NCBI GenBank assembly: GCA_947471745.1
Contig: CANJKZ010000514.1
Coordinates: 186,001-250,000 of the forward strand
Direction of reading: 5' to 3'
DNA from: Closterium sp. Naga37s-1
Lineage: Eukaryota; Streptophyta; Zygnematophyceae; Desmidiales; Closteriaceae
DNA length: 64,000 nucleotides
In this document: positions 1 to 12,000 of the stretch, piece after piece
Layout: each line of letters starts with the position of its first letter
Numbering within the stretch: the first letter of the stretch is position 1
Made by a program: the position numbers and the translations under genes
Notes under the pieces: model-generated
The model's database searches: none
What the model was told of the DNA's origin: nothing
What the model saw: the letters and a program-made list of their open reading frames with translations, nothing else

Positions 1-3000
1 CGCATGCAAGGTGAACACAGTGACAGGCAAGGCGGACGAGATAAAGCTCAAGGGGTCAGAAGATGCGGTGGTGGATGGGGTTACGCTCATCGGCACCGGC
101 CCCAAGACAGCCCTCACTAAGGTATGTGCAATACTCATGGGACTCAGGGAACTGTTGAGGGAGCAGGCGCAGGGGATGGGGGGAAGTAGTCTCTCTGATC
201 ATCGGTGGTGGGGAGGGGCTCAAGGAGTGGGAGGATGCACTGGTGGACGGAGTCACCCTCATCGGCACCGGCCCCAAGACAGCGCTCACTAAGGTGCGTG
301 GGAGACTGAGGGGGGACCCTTGAGAGAACCGAGAGTGCTGCTGTGAGGGCAGAGGCAGTGCCATGCAGGTGAGGAGCAGCTGAAGGGGCTGAAGGGGTGG
401 GAGGATGCGGTGGTGGATGGGGTCACGCTCATTGGCACCGGCCCCAAGACAGCACTCACTAAGGTGCGGCCCTAAACCTCTGTGGTGAGGTTTAATAGAA
501 AGTGCAGGGAAAGGTGGGGGGGTACTGGGGTCGTCAACGGTGGGGAGGATGGTTGGAGGGGCTGAAGGGGTGGGAGGATGCGGTGGTGGATGGGGTCACG
601 CTCATCGGCACCGGCCCCAAGACAGCGCTCACTAAGGTGCTCGCGATACTCAGGGGAGTCTTGAGGGAACCAAGAGTGCTGCTGTGAGGAAGACGGCGTA
701 TGTGAGGGAGAAGTCGTATGTGAGGGAGAAGTCGTATGTGAGGGAGAAGTCGTATGTGAGGGAGAAGTCGTATGTGAGGGAGAAGTCGTATGTGAGGGAG
801 AAGTCGTATGTGAGGGAGAAGTCGTATGTGAGGGAGAAGTCGTATGTGAGGGAGAAGTCGTATGTGAGGGAGAAGTCGTATGTGAGGGAGAAGTCGTATG
901 TGAGGGAGAAGTCGTATGTGAGGGAGAAGTCGTATGTGAGGGAGAAGTCGCGGGGGATGAGGAGGGAGGGAAGGGCAGAATTATTCGAGCGATTTTCGAG
1001 GAGACTAAAAAATCATAAGGTATGGTCAGTCGGGCGGGCGTGAGCAACATCCGAGGCCCCTCGCCACCTTTTCTGCCCCCTGGGTACATGCACCCCTCGC
1101 ATGCACCTCTCGCGTGCACCCCTCGCGTGCACCCCTCGCGTGCACCCCTCGCGTGCACCCCTCGCGTGCACCCCTCGCGTGCACCCCTCGCATGCACCCC
1201 TCGCGTGCACCCCTCGCGTGCACCCCTCTGCACCCCTCGCGTGCACCCCTCGCGTGCACGCCTCGCATGCACCCCTCGCGTGCACCCCTCGCGTGCACCC
1301 CTCGCGTGCACCCCTCGCGTGCACCCCTCGCGTGCACCCCTGGCGTGCACCCCTCGCTTGCACCCCTAGCGTGCACCCCTCGCGTGCACCCCTGGCGTGC
1401 ACCCCTCGCGTGCACCCCTCGCGTGCACCCCTCTGCACCCCTCGCGTGCACCCCTCGCGTGCACCCCTCGCGTGCACCCCTCGCGTGCACCCCTCGCGTG
1501 CACCCCTCGCGTGCACCCCTCGCGTGCACCCCTCGCGTGCACCCCTCGCGTGCACCCCTCGCGTGCACCCCTCGCGTGCACCCCTGGCGTGCACCCCTCG
1601 CGTGCACCCCTCGCGTGCACCCCTCGCGTGCACCCCTCGCGCGTGCACCCCTCTCGTGCACCCCTCGCGTGCACCCCTCTGCACCCCTGGCGTGCACCCC
1701 TTGCGTGCACCCCTCGCGTGCACCCCTGGCGTGCACCCCTGGCGTGCACCCCTCGCGTGCACCCCTGGCGTGCACCCCTCGCGTGCACCCCTCGCGTGCA
1801 CCCCTCGCGTGCACCCCTCGCGTGCACCCCTCGCGTGCACCCCTCGCGTGCACCCCTCGCGTGCACCCCTCGCGTGCACCCCTCGCGTGCACCACTCGCG
1901 TGCACCCCTCGCGTGCACCCCTCGCGCATGCACCCCTTGCGTGCACCCCTCGCGTGCACCCCTCTGCACCCCTCGCGTGCACCCCTCGCGTGCACCCCTC
2001 GCGTGCACCCCTCGCGTGCACCCCTCGCGTGCACCCCTCGCGTGCACCCCTCGCGTGCACCCCTCGCATGCACCCCTCGCGTGCACCCCTCGCGTGCACC
2101 CCTCGAGTGCACCCCTGGCGTGCACCCCTCGCGTGCACCCCTGGCGTGCACCCCTCGCGTGCACCCCTCGCGTGCACCCCTCGCGTGCACCCCTCGCGTG
2201 CACCCCTCGCGCGTGCATCCCTCTCGTGCACCCCTCGCGTGCACCCCTCTGCACCCCTGGCGTGCACCCCTGGCGTGCACCCCTGGCGTGCACCCCTCTG
2301 CACCCCTCGCGTGCACCCCTCGCGTGCACGCCTCGCATGCACCCCTCGCGTGCACCCCTCGCGTGCACCCCTCGCGTGCACCCCTCGCGTGCACCCCTCG
2401 CGTGCACCCCTCGCGTGCACCCCTCGCTTGCACCCCTAGCGTGCACCCCTCGCGTGCACCCCTCGCGTGCACCCCTCGCGTGCACCCCTCGCGTGCACCC
2501 CTCGCGTGCACCCCTCGCGTGCACCCCTCGCGTGCACCCCTCGCGTGCACCCCTCGCGTGCACCCCTCGCGTGCACCCCTCGCGTGCACCCCTCGCGTGC
2601 ACCCCTCGCGTGCACCCCTCGCGCATGCACCCCTTGCGTGCACCCCTCGCGTGCTCCCCTCTGCACCCCTCGCGTGCACCCCTCGCGTGCACCCCTCGCG
2701 TGCACCCCTCGCGTGCACCCCTCGCGTGCACCCCTCGCGTGCACCCCTCGCGTGCACCCCTCGCGTGCACCCCTCGCATGCACCCCTCGCGTGCACCCCT
2801 CGCGTGCACCCCTCGAGTGCACCCCTGGCGTGCACCCCTCGCGTGCACCCCTGGCGTGCACCCCTCGCGTGCACCCCTCGCGTGCACCCCTCGCGTGCAC
2901 CCCTTGCGTGCACCCCTCGCGCGTGCATCCCTCTCGTGCACCCCTCGCGTGCACCCCTCTGCACCCCTGGCGTGCACCCCTTGCGTGCACCCCTCTGCAC

Positions 3001-6000
3001 CCCTCGCGTGCACCCCTCGCGTGCACGCCTCGCATGCACCCCTCGCGTGCACCCCTCGCGTGCACCCCTCGCGTGCACCCCTCGCGTGCACCCCTCGCGT
3101 GCACCCCTCGCGTGCACCCCTCGCTTGCACCCCTAGCGTGCACCCCTCGCGTGCACCCCTGGCGTGCACCCCTCGCGTGCACCCCTCGCGTGCACCCCTC
3201 GCGTGCACCCCTCGCGCGTGCACCCCTCTCGTGCACCCCTCGCGTGCACCCCTCTGCACCCCTGGCGTGCACCCCTTGCGTGCACCCCTCGCGTGCACCC
3301 CTGGCGTGCACCCCTGGCGTGCACCCCTGGCGTGCACCCCTGGCGTGCACCCCTGGCGTGCACCCCTGGCGTGCACCCCTGGCGTGCACCCCTGGCGTGC
3401 ACCCCTCGCGTGCACCCCTCGCGTGCACCCCTCGCGTGCACCCCTCGCGTGCACCCCTCGCGTGCACCCCTCGCGTGCACCCCTCGCGTGCACCCCTCGC
3501 GTGCACCCCTCGCGTGCACCCCTCGCGTGCACCCCTCGCGTGCACCCCTCGCGTGCACCCCTCGCGCATGCACCCCTTGCGTGCACCCCTCGCGTGCTCC
3601 CCTCTGCACCCCTCGCGTGCACCCCTCGCGTGCACCCCTCGCGTGCACCCCTCGCGTGCACCCCTCGCGTGCACCCCTCGCGTGCACCCCTCGCGTGCAC
3701 CCCTCGCATGCACCCCTCGCGTGCACCCCTCGCGTGCACCCCTCGAGTGCACCCCTGGCGTGCACCCCTCGCGTGCACCCCTGGCGTGCACCCCTCGCGT
3801 GCACCCCTCGCGTGCACCCCTCGCGTGCACCCCTTGCGTGCACCCCTCGCGCGTGCATCCCTCTCGTGCACCCCTCGCGTGCACCCCTCTGCACCCCTGG
3901 CGTGCACCCCTTGCGTGCACCCCTCTGCACCCCTCGCGTGCACCCCTCGCGTGCACGCCTCGCATGCACCCCTCGCGTGCACCCCTCGCGTGCACCCCTC
4001 GCGTGCACCCCTCGCGTGCACCCCTCGCGTGCACCCCTCGCGTGCACCCCTCGCTTGCACCCCTAGCGTGCACCCCTCGCGTGCACCCCTGGCGTGCACC
4101 CCTCGCGTGCACCCCTCGCGTGCACCCCTCTGCACCCCTCGCGTGCACCCCTCGCGTGCACCCCTCGCGTGCACCCCTCGCGTGCATCCCTGGCGTGCAC
4201 CCCTCGCGTGCACCCCTCGCGTGCACCCCTCGCGTGCACCCCTCGCGCGTGCACCCCTCTCGTGCACCCCTGGCGTGCACCCCTTGCGTGCACCCCTCGC
4301 GTGCACCCCTGGCGTGCACCCCTGGCGTGCACCCCTCGCGTGCACCCCTGGCGTGCACCCCTCGCGTGCACCCCTCGCGTGCACCCCTCGCGTGCACCCC
4401 TCGCGTGCACCCCTCGCGTGCACCCCTCGCGTGCACCCCTCGCGCATGCACCCCTTGCGTGCACCCCTCGCGTGCACCCCTCTGCACCCCTCGCGTGCAC
4501 CCCTCGCGTGCACCCCTCGCGTGCACCCCTCGCGTGCACCCCTCGCGTGCACCCCTCGCGTGCACCCCTCGCATGCACCCCTCGCGTGCACCCCTCGCGT
4601 GCACCCCTCGAGTGCACCCCTGGCGTGCACCCCTCGCGTGCACCCCTGGCGTGCACCCCTCGCGTGCACCCCTGGCGTGCACCCCTCGCGTGCACCCCTC
4701 GCGTGCACCCCTCGCGCGTGCATCCCTCTCGTGCACCCCTCGCGTGCACCCCTCTGCACCCCTGGCGTGCACCCCTGGCGTGCACCCCTCTGCACCCCTC
4801 GCGTGCACCCCTCGCGTGCACGCCTCGCATGCACCCCTCGCGTGCACCCCTCGCGTGCACCCCTCGCGTGCACCCCTCGCGTGCACCCCTCGCGTGCACC
4901 CCTCGCGTGCACCCCTCGCGTGCACCCCTCGCGTGCACCCCTCGCGCGTGCACCCCTCTCGTGCACCCCTCGCGTGCACCCCTCTGCACCCCTGGCGTGC
5001 ACCCCTTGCGTGCACCCCTCGCGTGCACCCCTGGCGTGCACCCCTGGCGTGCACCCCTCGCGTGCACCCCTGGCGTGCACCCCTGGCGTGCACCCCTGGC
5101 GTGCACCCCTGGCGTGCACCCCTGGCGTGCACCCCTCGCGTGCACCCCTCGCGTGCACCCCTCGCGTGCACCCCTCGCGTGCACCCCTCGCGTGCACCCC
5201 TCGCGTGCACCCCTCGCGTGCACCCCTCGCGTGCACCCCTCGCGTGCACCCCTCGCGTGCACCCCTCGCGTGCACCCCTCGCGCATGCACCCCTTGCGTG
5301 CACCCCTCGCGTGCTCCCCTCTGCACCCCTCGCGTGCACCGCTCGCGTGCACCCCTCGCGTGCACCCCTCGCGTGCACCCCTCGCGTGCACCCCTCGCGT
5401 GCACCCCTCGCGTGCACCCCTCGCATGCACCCCTCGCGTGCACCCCTCGCGTGCACCCCTCGAGTGCACCCCTGGCGTGCACCCCTCGCGTGCACCCCTG
5501 GCGTGCACCCCTCGCGTGCACCCCTCGCGTGCACCCCTCGCGTGCACCCCTTGCGTGCACCCCTCGCGCGTGCATCCCTCTCGTGCACCCCTCGCGTGCA
5601 CCCCTCTGCACCCCTGGCGTGCACCCCTTGCGTGCACCCCTCTGCACCCCTCGCGTGCACCCCTCGCGTGCACGCCTCGCATGCACCCCTCGCGTGCACC
5701 CCTCGCGTGCACCCCTCGCGTGCACCCCTCGCGTGCACCCCTCGCGTGCACCCCTCGCGTGCACCCCTCGCTTGCACCCCTAGCGTGCACCCCTCGCGTG
5801 CACCCCTGGCGTGCACCCCTCGCGTGCACCCCTCGCGTGCACCCCTCTGCACCCCTCGCGTGCACCCCTCGCGTGCACCCCTCGCGTGCACCCCTCGCGT
5901 GCATCCCTGGCGTGCACCCCTCGCGTGCACCCCTCGCGTGCACCCCTCGCGTGCACCCCTCGCGCGTGCACCCCTCTCGTGCACCCCTGGCGTGCACCCC

Positions 6001-9000
6001 TTGCGTGCACCCCTCGCGTGCACCCCTGGCGTGCACCCCTGGCGTGCACCCCTCGCGTGCACCCCTGGCGTGCACCCCTCGCGTGCACCCCTCGCGTGCA
6101 CCCCTCGCGTGCACCCCTCGCGTGCACCCCTCGCGTGCACCCCTCGCGTGCACCCCTCGCGCATGCACCCCTTGCGTGCACCCCTCGCGTGCACCCCTCT
6201 GCACCCCTCGCGTGCACCCCTCGCGTGCACCCCTCGCGTGCACCCCTCGCGTGCACCCCTCGCGTGCACCCCTCGCGTGCACCCCTCGCGTGCACCCCTC
6301 GCATGCACCCCTCGCGTGCACCCCTCGCGTGCACCCCTCGAGTGCACCCCTGGCGTGCACCCCTCGCGTGCACCCCTGGCGTGCACCCCTCGCGTGCACC
6401 CCTGGCGTGCACCCCTCGCGTGCACCCCTCGCGTGCACCCCTCGCGCGTGCATCCCTCTCGTGCACCCCTCGCGTGCACCCCTCTGCACCCCTGGCGTGC
6501 ACCCCTGGCGTGCACCCCTCTGCACCCCTCGCGTGCACCCCTCGCGTGCACGCCTCGCATGCACCCCTCGCGTGCACCCCTCGCGTGCACCCCTCGCGTG
6601 CACCCCTCGCGTGCACCCCTCGCGTGCACCCCTCGCGTGCACCCCTCGCTTGCACCCCTAGCGTGCACCCCTCGCGTGCACCCCTGGCGTGCACCCCTCG
6701 CGTGCACCCCTCGCGTGCACCCCTGGCGTGCACCCCTCGCGTGCACCCCTCGCGTGCACCCTTCGCGTGCACCCCTCGCGTGCACCCCTCGCGTGCACCC
6801 CTCGCGTGCACCCCTCGCGTGCACCCCTCGCATGCACCCCTCGCGTGCACCCCTCGCGTGCACCCCTCGAGTGCACCCCTGGCGTGCACCCCTCGCGTGC
6901 ACCCCTGGCGTGCACCCCTCGCGTGCACCCCTCGCGTGCACCCCTCGCGTGCACCCCTTGCGTGCATCCCTCGCGCGTGCATCCCTCTCGTGCACCCCTC
7001 GCGTGCACCCCTCTGCACCCCTGGCGTGCACCCCTTGCGTGCACCCCTCTGCACCCCTCGCGTGCACCCCTCGCGTGCACGCCTCGCATGCACCCCTCGC
7101 GTGCACCCCTCGCGTGCACCCCTCGCGTGCACCCCTCGCGTGCACCCCTTGCGTGCACCCCTCGCGTGCACCCCTCGCTTGCACCCCTAGCGTGCACCCC
7201 TCGCGTGCACCCCTGGCGTGCACCCCTCGCGTGCACCCCTCGCGTGCACCCCTCTGCACCCCTCGCGTGCACCCCTCGCGTGCACCCCTCACGTGCACCC
7301 CTCGCGTGCACCCCTGGCGTGCACCCCTCGCGTGCACCCCTCGCGTGCACCCCTCGCGTGCACCCCTCGCGCGTGCACCCCTCTCGTGCACCCCTCGCGT
7401 GCACCCCTCTGCACCCCTGGCGTGCACCCCTTGCGTGCACCCCTCGCGTGCACCCCTGGCGTGCACCCCTGGCGTGCACGCCTCGCGTGCACCCCTGGCG
7501 TGCACCCCTCGCGTGCACCCCTCGCGTGCACCCCTCGCGTGCACCCCTGGCGTGCACCCCTCGCGTGCACCCCTCGCGTGCACCCCTCGCGTGCACCCCT
7601 CGCGTGCACCCCTCGCGTGCACCCCTCGCGTGCACCCCTCGCATGCACCCCTCGCGTGCACCCCTCGCGTGCACCCCTCGAGTGCACCCCTCGCGTGCAC
7701 CCCTGGCGTGCACCCCTCGCGTGCACCCCTCGCGTGCACCCCTCGCGTGCACCCCTCGCGCGTGCACCCCTCTGCACCCCTTGCGTGCACCCCTCGCGTG
7801 CACCCCTCTGCACCCCTCGCGTGCACCCCTCGCGTGCACGCCTCGCATGCACCCCTCGCGTGCACCCCTCGCGTGCACCCCTCGCGTGCACCCCTCGCGT
7901 GCACCCCTCGCGTGCACCCCTCGCGTGCACCCCTCGCGTGCACCCCTCGCTTGCACCCCTAGCGTGCACCCCTCGCGTGCACCCCTGGCGTGCACCCCTC
8001 GCGTGCACCCCTCGCGTGCACCCCTGGCGTGCACCCCTGGCGTGCACCCCTCGCGTGCACCCCTCGCGTGCACCCCTTGCGTGCACCCCTCGCGTGCACC
8101 CTTCGCGTGCACCCCTCGCGTGCACCCCTCGCGTGCACCCCTCGCGTGCACCCCTCGCGTGCACCCCTCGCGCATGCACCCCTTGCGTGCACCCCTCGCG
8201 TGCACCCCTCTGCACCCCTCGCGTGCACCCCTCGCGTGCACCCCTCGCGTGCACCCCTCGCGTGCACCCCTCGCGTGCACCCCTTGCGTGCACCCCTCGC
8301 GTGCACCCCTCGCATGCACCCCTCGCGTGCACCCCTCGCGTGCACCCCTCGAGTGCACCCCTGGCGTGCACCCCTCGCGTGCACCCCTGGCGTGCACCCC
8401 TCGCGTGCACCCCTCGCGTGCACCCCTCGCGTGCACCCCTTGCGTGCACCCCTCGCGCGTGCATCCCTCTCGTGCACCCCTCGCGTGCACCCCTCTGCAC
8501 CCCTGGCGTGCACCCCTTGCGTGCACCCCTCTGCACCCCTCGCGTGCACCCCTCGCGTGCACGCCTCGCATGCACCCCTCGCGTGCACCCCTCGCGTGCA
8601 CCCCTCGCGTGCACCCCTCGCGTGCACCCCTCGCGTGCACCCCTCGCGTGCACCCCTCGCTTGCACCCCTAGCGTGCACCCCTCGCGTGCACCCCTGGCG
8701 TGCACCCCTCGCGTGCACCCCTGGCGTGCACCCCTCGCGTGCACCCCTCGCGTGCACCCCTCGCATGCACCCCTCGCGTGCACCCCTCGCGTGCACCCCT
8801 CGCGTGCACCCCTCGCGTGCACCCCTCGCGCATGCACCCCTTGCGTGCACCCCTCGCGTGCACCCCTCTGCAACCCTCGCGTGCACCCCTCGCGTGCACC
8901 CCTCGCGTGCACCCCTCGCGTGCACCCCTCGCGTGCACCCCTCGCGTGCACCCCTCGCGTGCACCCCTCGCGTGCACCCCTCGCGTGCACCCCTCGCGTG

Positions 9001-12000
9001 CACCCCTCGCGTGCACCCCTCGCGCATGCACCCCTTGCGTGCACCCCTCGCGTGCTCCCCTCTGCACCCCTCGCGTGCACCCCTCGCGTGCACCCCTCGC
9101 GTGCACCCCTCGCGTGCACCCCTCGCGTGCACCCCTCGCGTGCACCCCTCGCGTGCACCCCTCGCGTGCACCCCTCGCGTGCACCCCTGGCGTGCACCCC
9201 TGGCGTGCACCCCTCGCGTGCACCCCTCGCGTGCACCCCTCGCGTGCACCCCTCGCGTGCACCCCTCGCGTGCACCCCTCTGCACCCCTCGCGTGCACCC
9301 CTCGCGTGCACCCCTCGCGTGCACCCCTTGCGTGCACCCCTCGCGTGCACCCCTCGCGTGCACCCCTCTCGTGCACCCCTGGCGTGCACCCCTCGCGTGC
9401 ACCCCTTGCGTGCACCCCTCGCGTGCACCTCTCGCGTGCACCCCTCGCGTGCACCCCTCGCGTGCACCCCTCGCGTGCACCCCTCGCGTGCACCCCTCGC
9501 GTGCACCCCTCGCGTGCACCCCTCGCGTGCACCCCTCGCGTGCACCCCTGGCGTGCACCCCTGGCGTGCACCCCTGGCGTGCACCCCTCGCGTGCACCCC
9601 TCGCGTGCACCCCTCTGCACCCCTCACGTGCACCCCTCGCGTGCACCCCTCGCGTGCACCCCTCTGCACCCCTCACGTGCACCCCTCGCGTGCACCCCTC
9701 GCGTGCACCCCTCGCGTGCACCCTCGCGTGCACCCCTCGCGTGCACCCCTCGCGTGCACCCCTCGCGTGCACCCCTCGCGTGCACCCCTCTGCACCCCTC
9801 GCGTGCACCCCTTGCGTGCACCCCTCGCGTGCACCCCTCGCGTGCACCCCTCGCGTGCACCCCTCTCGTGCACCCCTGGCGTGCACCCCTCGCGTGCACC
9901 CCTTGCGTGCACCCCTCGCGTGCACCTCTCGCGTGCACCCCTCGCGTGCACCCCTCGCGTGCACCCCTCGCGTGCACCCCTCGCGTGCACCCCTCGCGTG
10001 CACCTCTCGCACCCCTCGCGTGCACCCCTCGCGTGCACCCCTCGCGTGCACCCCTCGCGTGCACCCCTCGCGTGCACCCCTCGCGTGCACCCCTCGCGTG
10101 CACCCCTCGCGTGCACCCCTCGCGTGCACCCCTCGCGTGCACCCCTCGCGTGCACCCCTCGCGTGCACCCCTCGCGTGCACCCCTCGCGTGCACCCCTCG
10201 CGTGCACCCCTCGCGTGCACCCCTCGCGTGCACCCCTCGCGTGCACCCCTCGCGTGCACCCCTCGCGTGCACCCCTCGCGTGCACCCCTGGCGTGCACCC
10301 CTCGCGTGCACCCCTCGCGTGCACCCCTCGCGTGCACCCCTCGCGTGCACCCCTCGCGTGCACCCCTCGCGTGCACCCCTCTGCACCCCTCGCGTGCACC
10401 CCTCGCGTGCACCCCTCGCGTGCACCCCTTGCGTGCACCCCTCGCGTGCACCCCTCGCGTGCACCCCTCTCGTGCACCCCTGGCGTGCACCCCTCGCGTG
10501 CACCCCTTGCGTGCACCCCTCGCGTGCACCTCTCGCGTGCACCCCTCGCGTGCACCCCTCGCGTGCACCCCTCGCGTGCACCCCTCGCGTGCACCCCTCG
10601 CGTGCACCCCTCGCGTGCACCCCTCGCGTGCACCCCTCGCGTGCACCCCTCGCGTGCACCCCTGGCGTGCACCCCTGGCGTGCACCCCTGGCGTGCACCC
10701 CTCGCGTGCACCCCTCGCGTGCACCCCTCTGCACCCCTCACGTGCACCCCTCGCGTGCACCCCTCGCGTGCACCCCTCTGCACCCCTCACGTGCACCCCT
10801 CGCGTGCACCCCTCGCGTGCACCCCTCGCGTGCACCCTCGCGTGCACCCCTCGCGTGCACCCCTCGCGTGCACCCCTCGCGTGCACCCCTCGCGTGCACC
10901 CCTCTGCACCCCTCGCGTGCACCCCTTGCGTGCACCCCTCGCGTGCACCCCTCGCGTGCACCCCTCGCGTGCACCCCTCTCGTGCACCCCTGGCGTGCAC
11001 CCCTCGCGTGCACCCCTTGCGTGCACCCCTCGCGTGCACCTCTCGCGTGCACCCCTCGCGTGCACCCCTCGCGTGCACCCCTCGCGTGCACCCCTCGCGT
11101 GCACCCCTCGCGTGCACCTCTCGCGTGCACCCCTCGCGTGCACCCCTCGCGTGCACCCCTCGCGTGCACCCCTCGCGTGCACCCCTCGCGTGCACCCCTC
11201 GCGTGCACCCCTCGCGTGCACCCCTCGCGTGCACCCCTCGCGTGCACCCCTCGCGTGCACCCCTCGCGTGCACCCCTCGCGTGCACCCCTCGCGTGCACC
11301 CCTCGCGTGCACCCCTCGCGTGCACCCCTCGCGTGCACCCCTCGCGTGCACCCCTCGCGTGCACCCCTCGCGTGCACCCCTCGCGTGCACCCCTCGCGTG
11401 CACCCCTCGCGTGCACCCCTCGCGTGCACCCCTTGCGTGCACCCCTCGCGTGCACCCCTCGCGTGCACCCCTCGCGTGCACCCCTTGCGTGCACCCCTTG
11501 CGTGCACCCCTCGCGTGCACCCCTCGCATGCAACCCTCGCATTCTGTCACAGCTGTATCTCCCTCCACCACTATGCACCCATTCGGATCCTCGCTGCACC
11601 CATCTGCACACCCCTGTTCCCCCTCTCCCCCAGGCCTCTGTGCGCATGCGCTTCGGTCGCTTGCCACAGATAGGGGACAAGTTCAGCAGCCGGCACAGGC
11701 AGAAGGGCGTGCTGTCTCAGCCTGGTTGACTTTTGAGTCGACTCAAAAGTTCAGCAGCAGGCTCGGGCACGAGGGCGTGTTCTCAGCCTGAATCTCCCCA
11801 CCCCACTAACTGCACCACTCTGTATCCCCTGCTACCCCTTCTCCCCGTCTTCCAGGCATCCGTGCGCATGCGCTTTGGCCGCTTGTCGCAGATAGGGGAC
11901 AACTTCAGCAGCCGGCACGGGCAGAAGGGAGTGCTGTCACAGCTCTGGCCCGATGTGGACATGCCCTTCGCCTCCTCCTCCTCCCCTGTTAGAATGCCAA

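Noticed and set aside
219-636. RPA2 exon-edge copies as mutually exclusive exons
   Set aside because: They lack credible acceptors and are truncated at the 5' side; the exon ending at 121 is continuous with upstream coding sequence.
1013-11791. Very long open frames (up to about 1,830 codons) on both strands encoding [13 protein letters not shown] or [14 protein letters not shown] repeats
   Set aside because: They come from a stop-free 13-bp repeat that is open in several frames on both strands at once, and the array lies between RPA2 exons.
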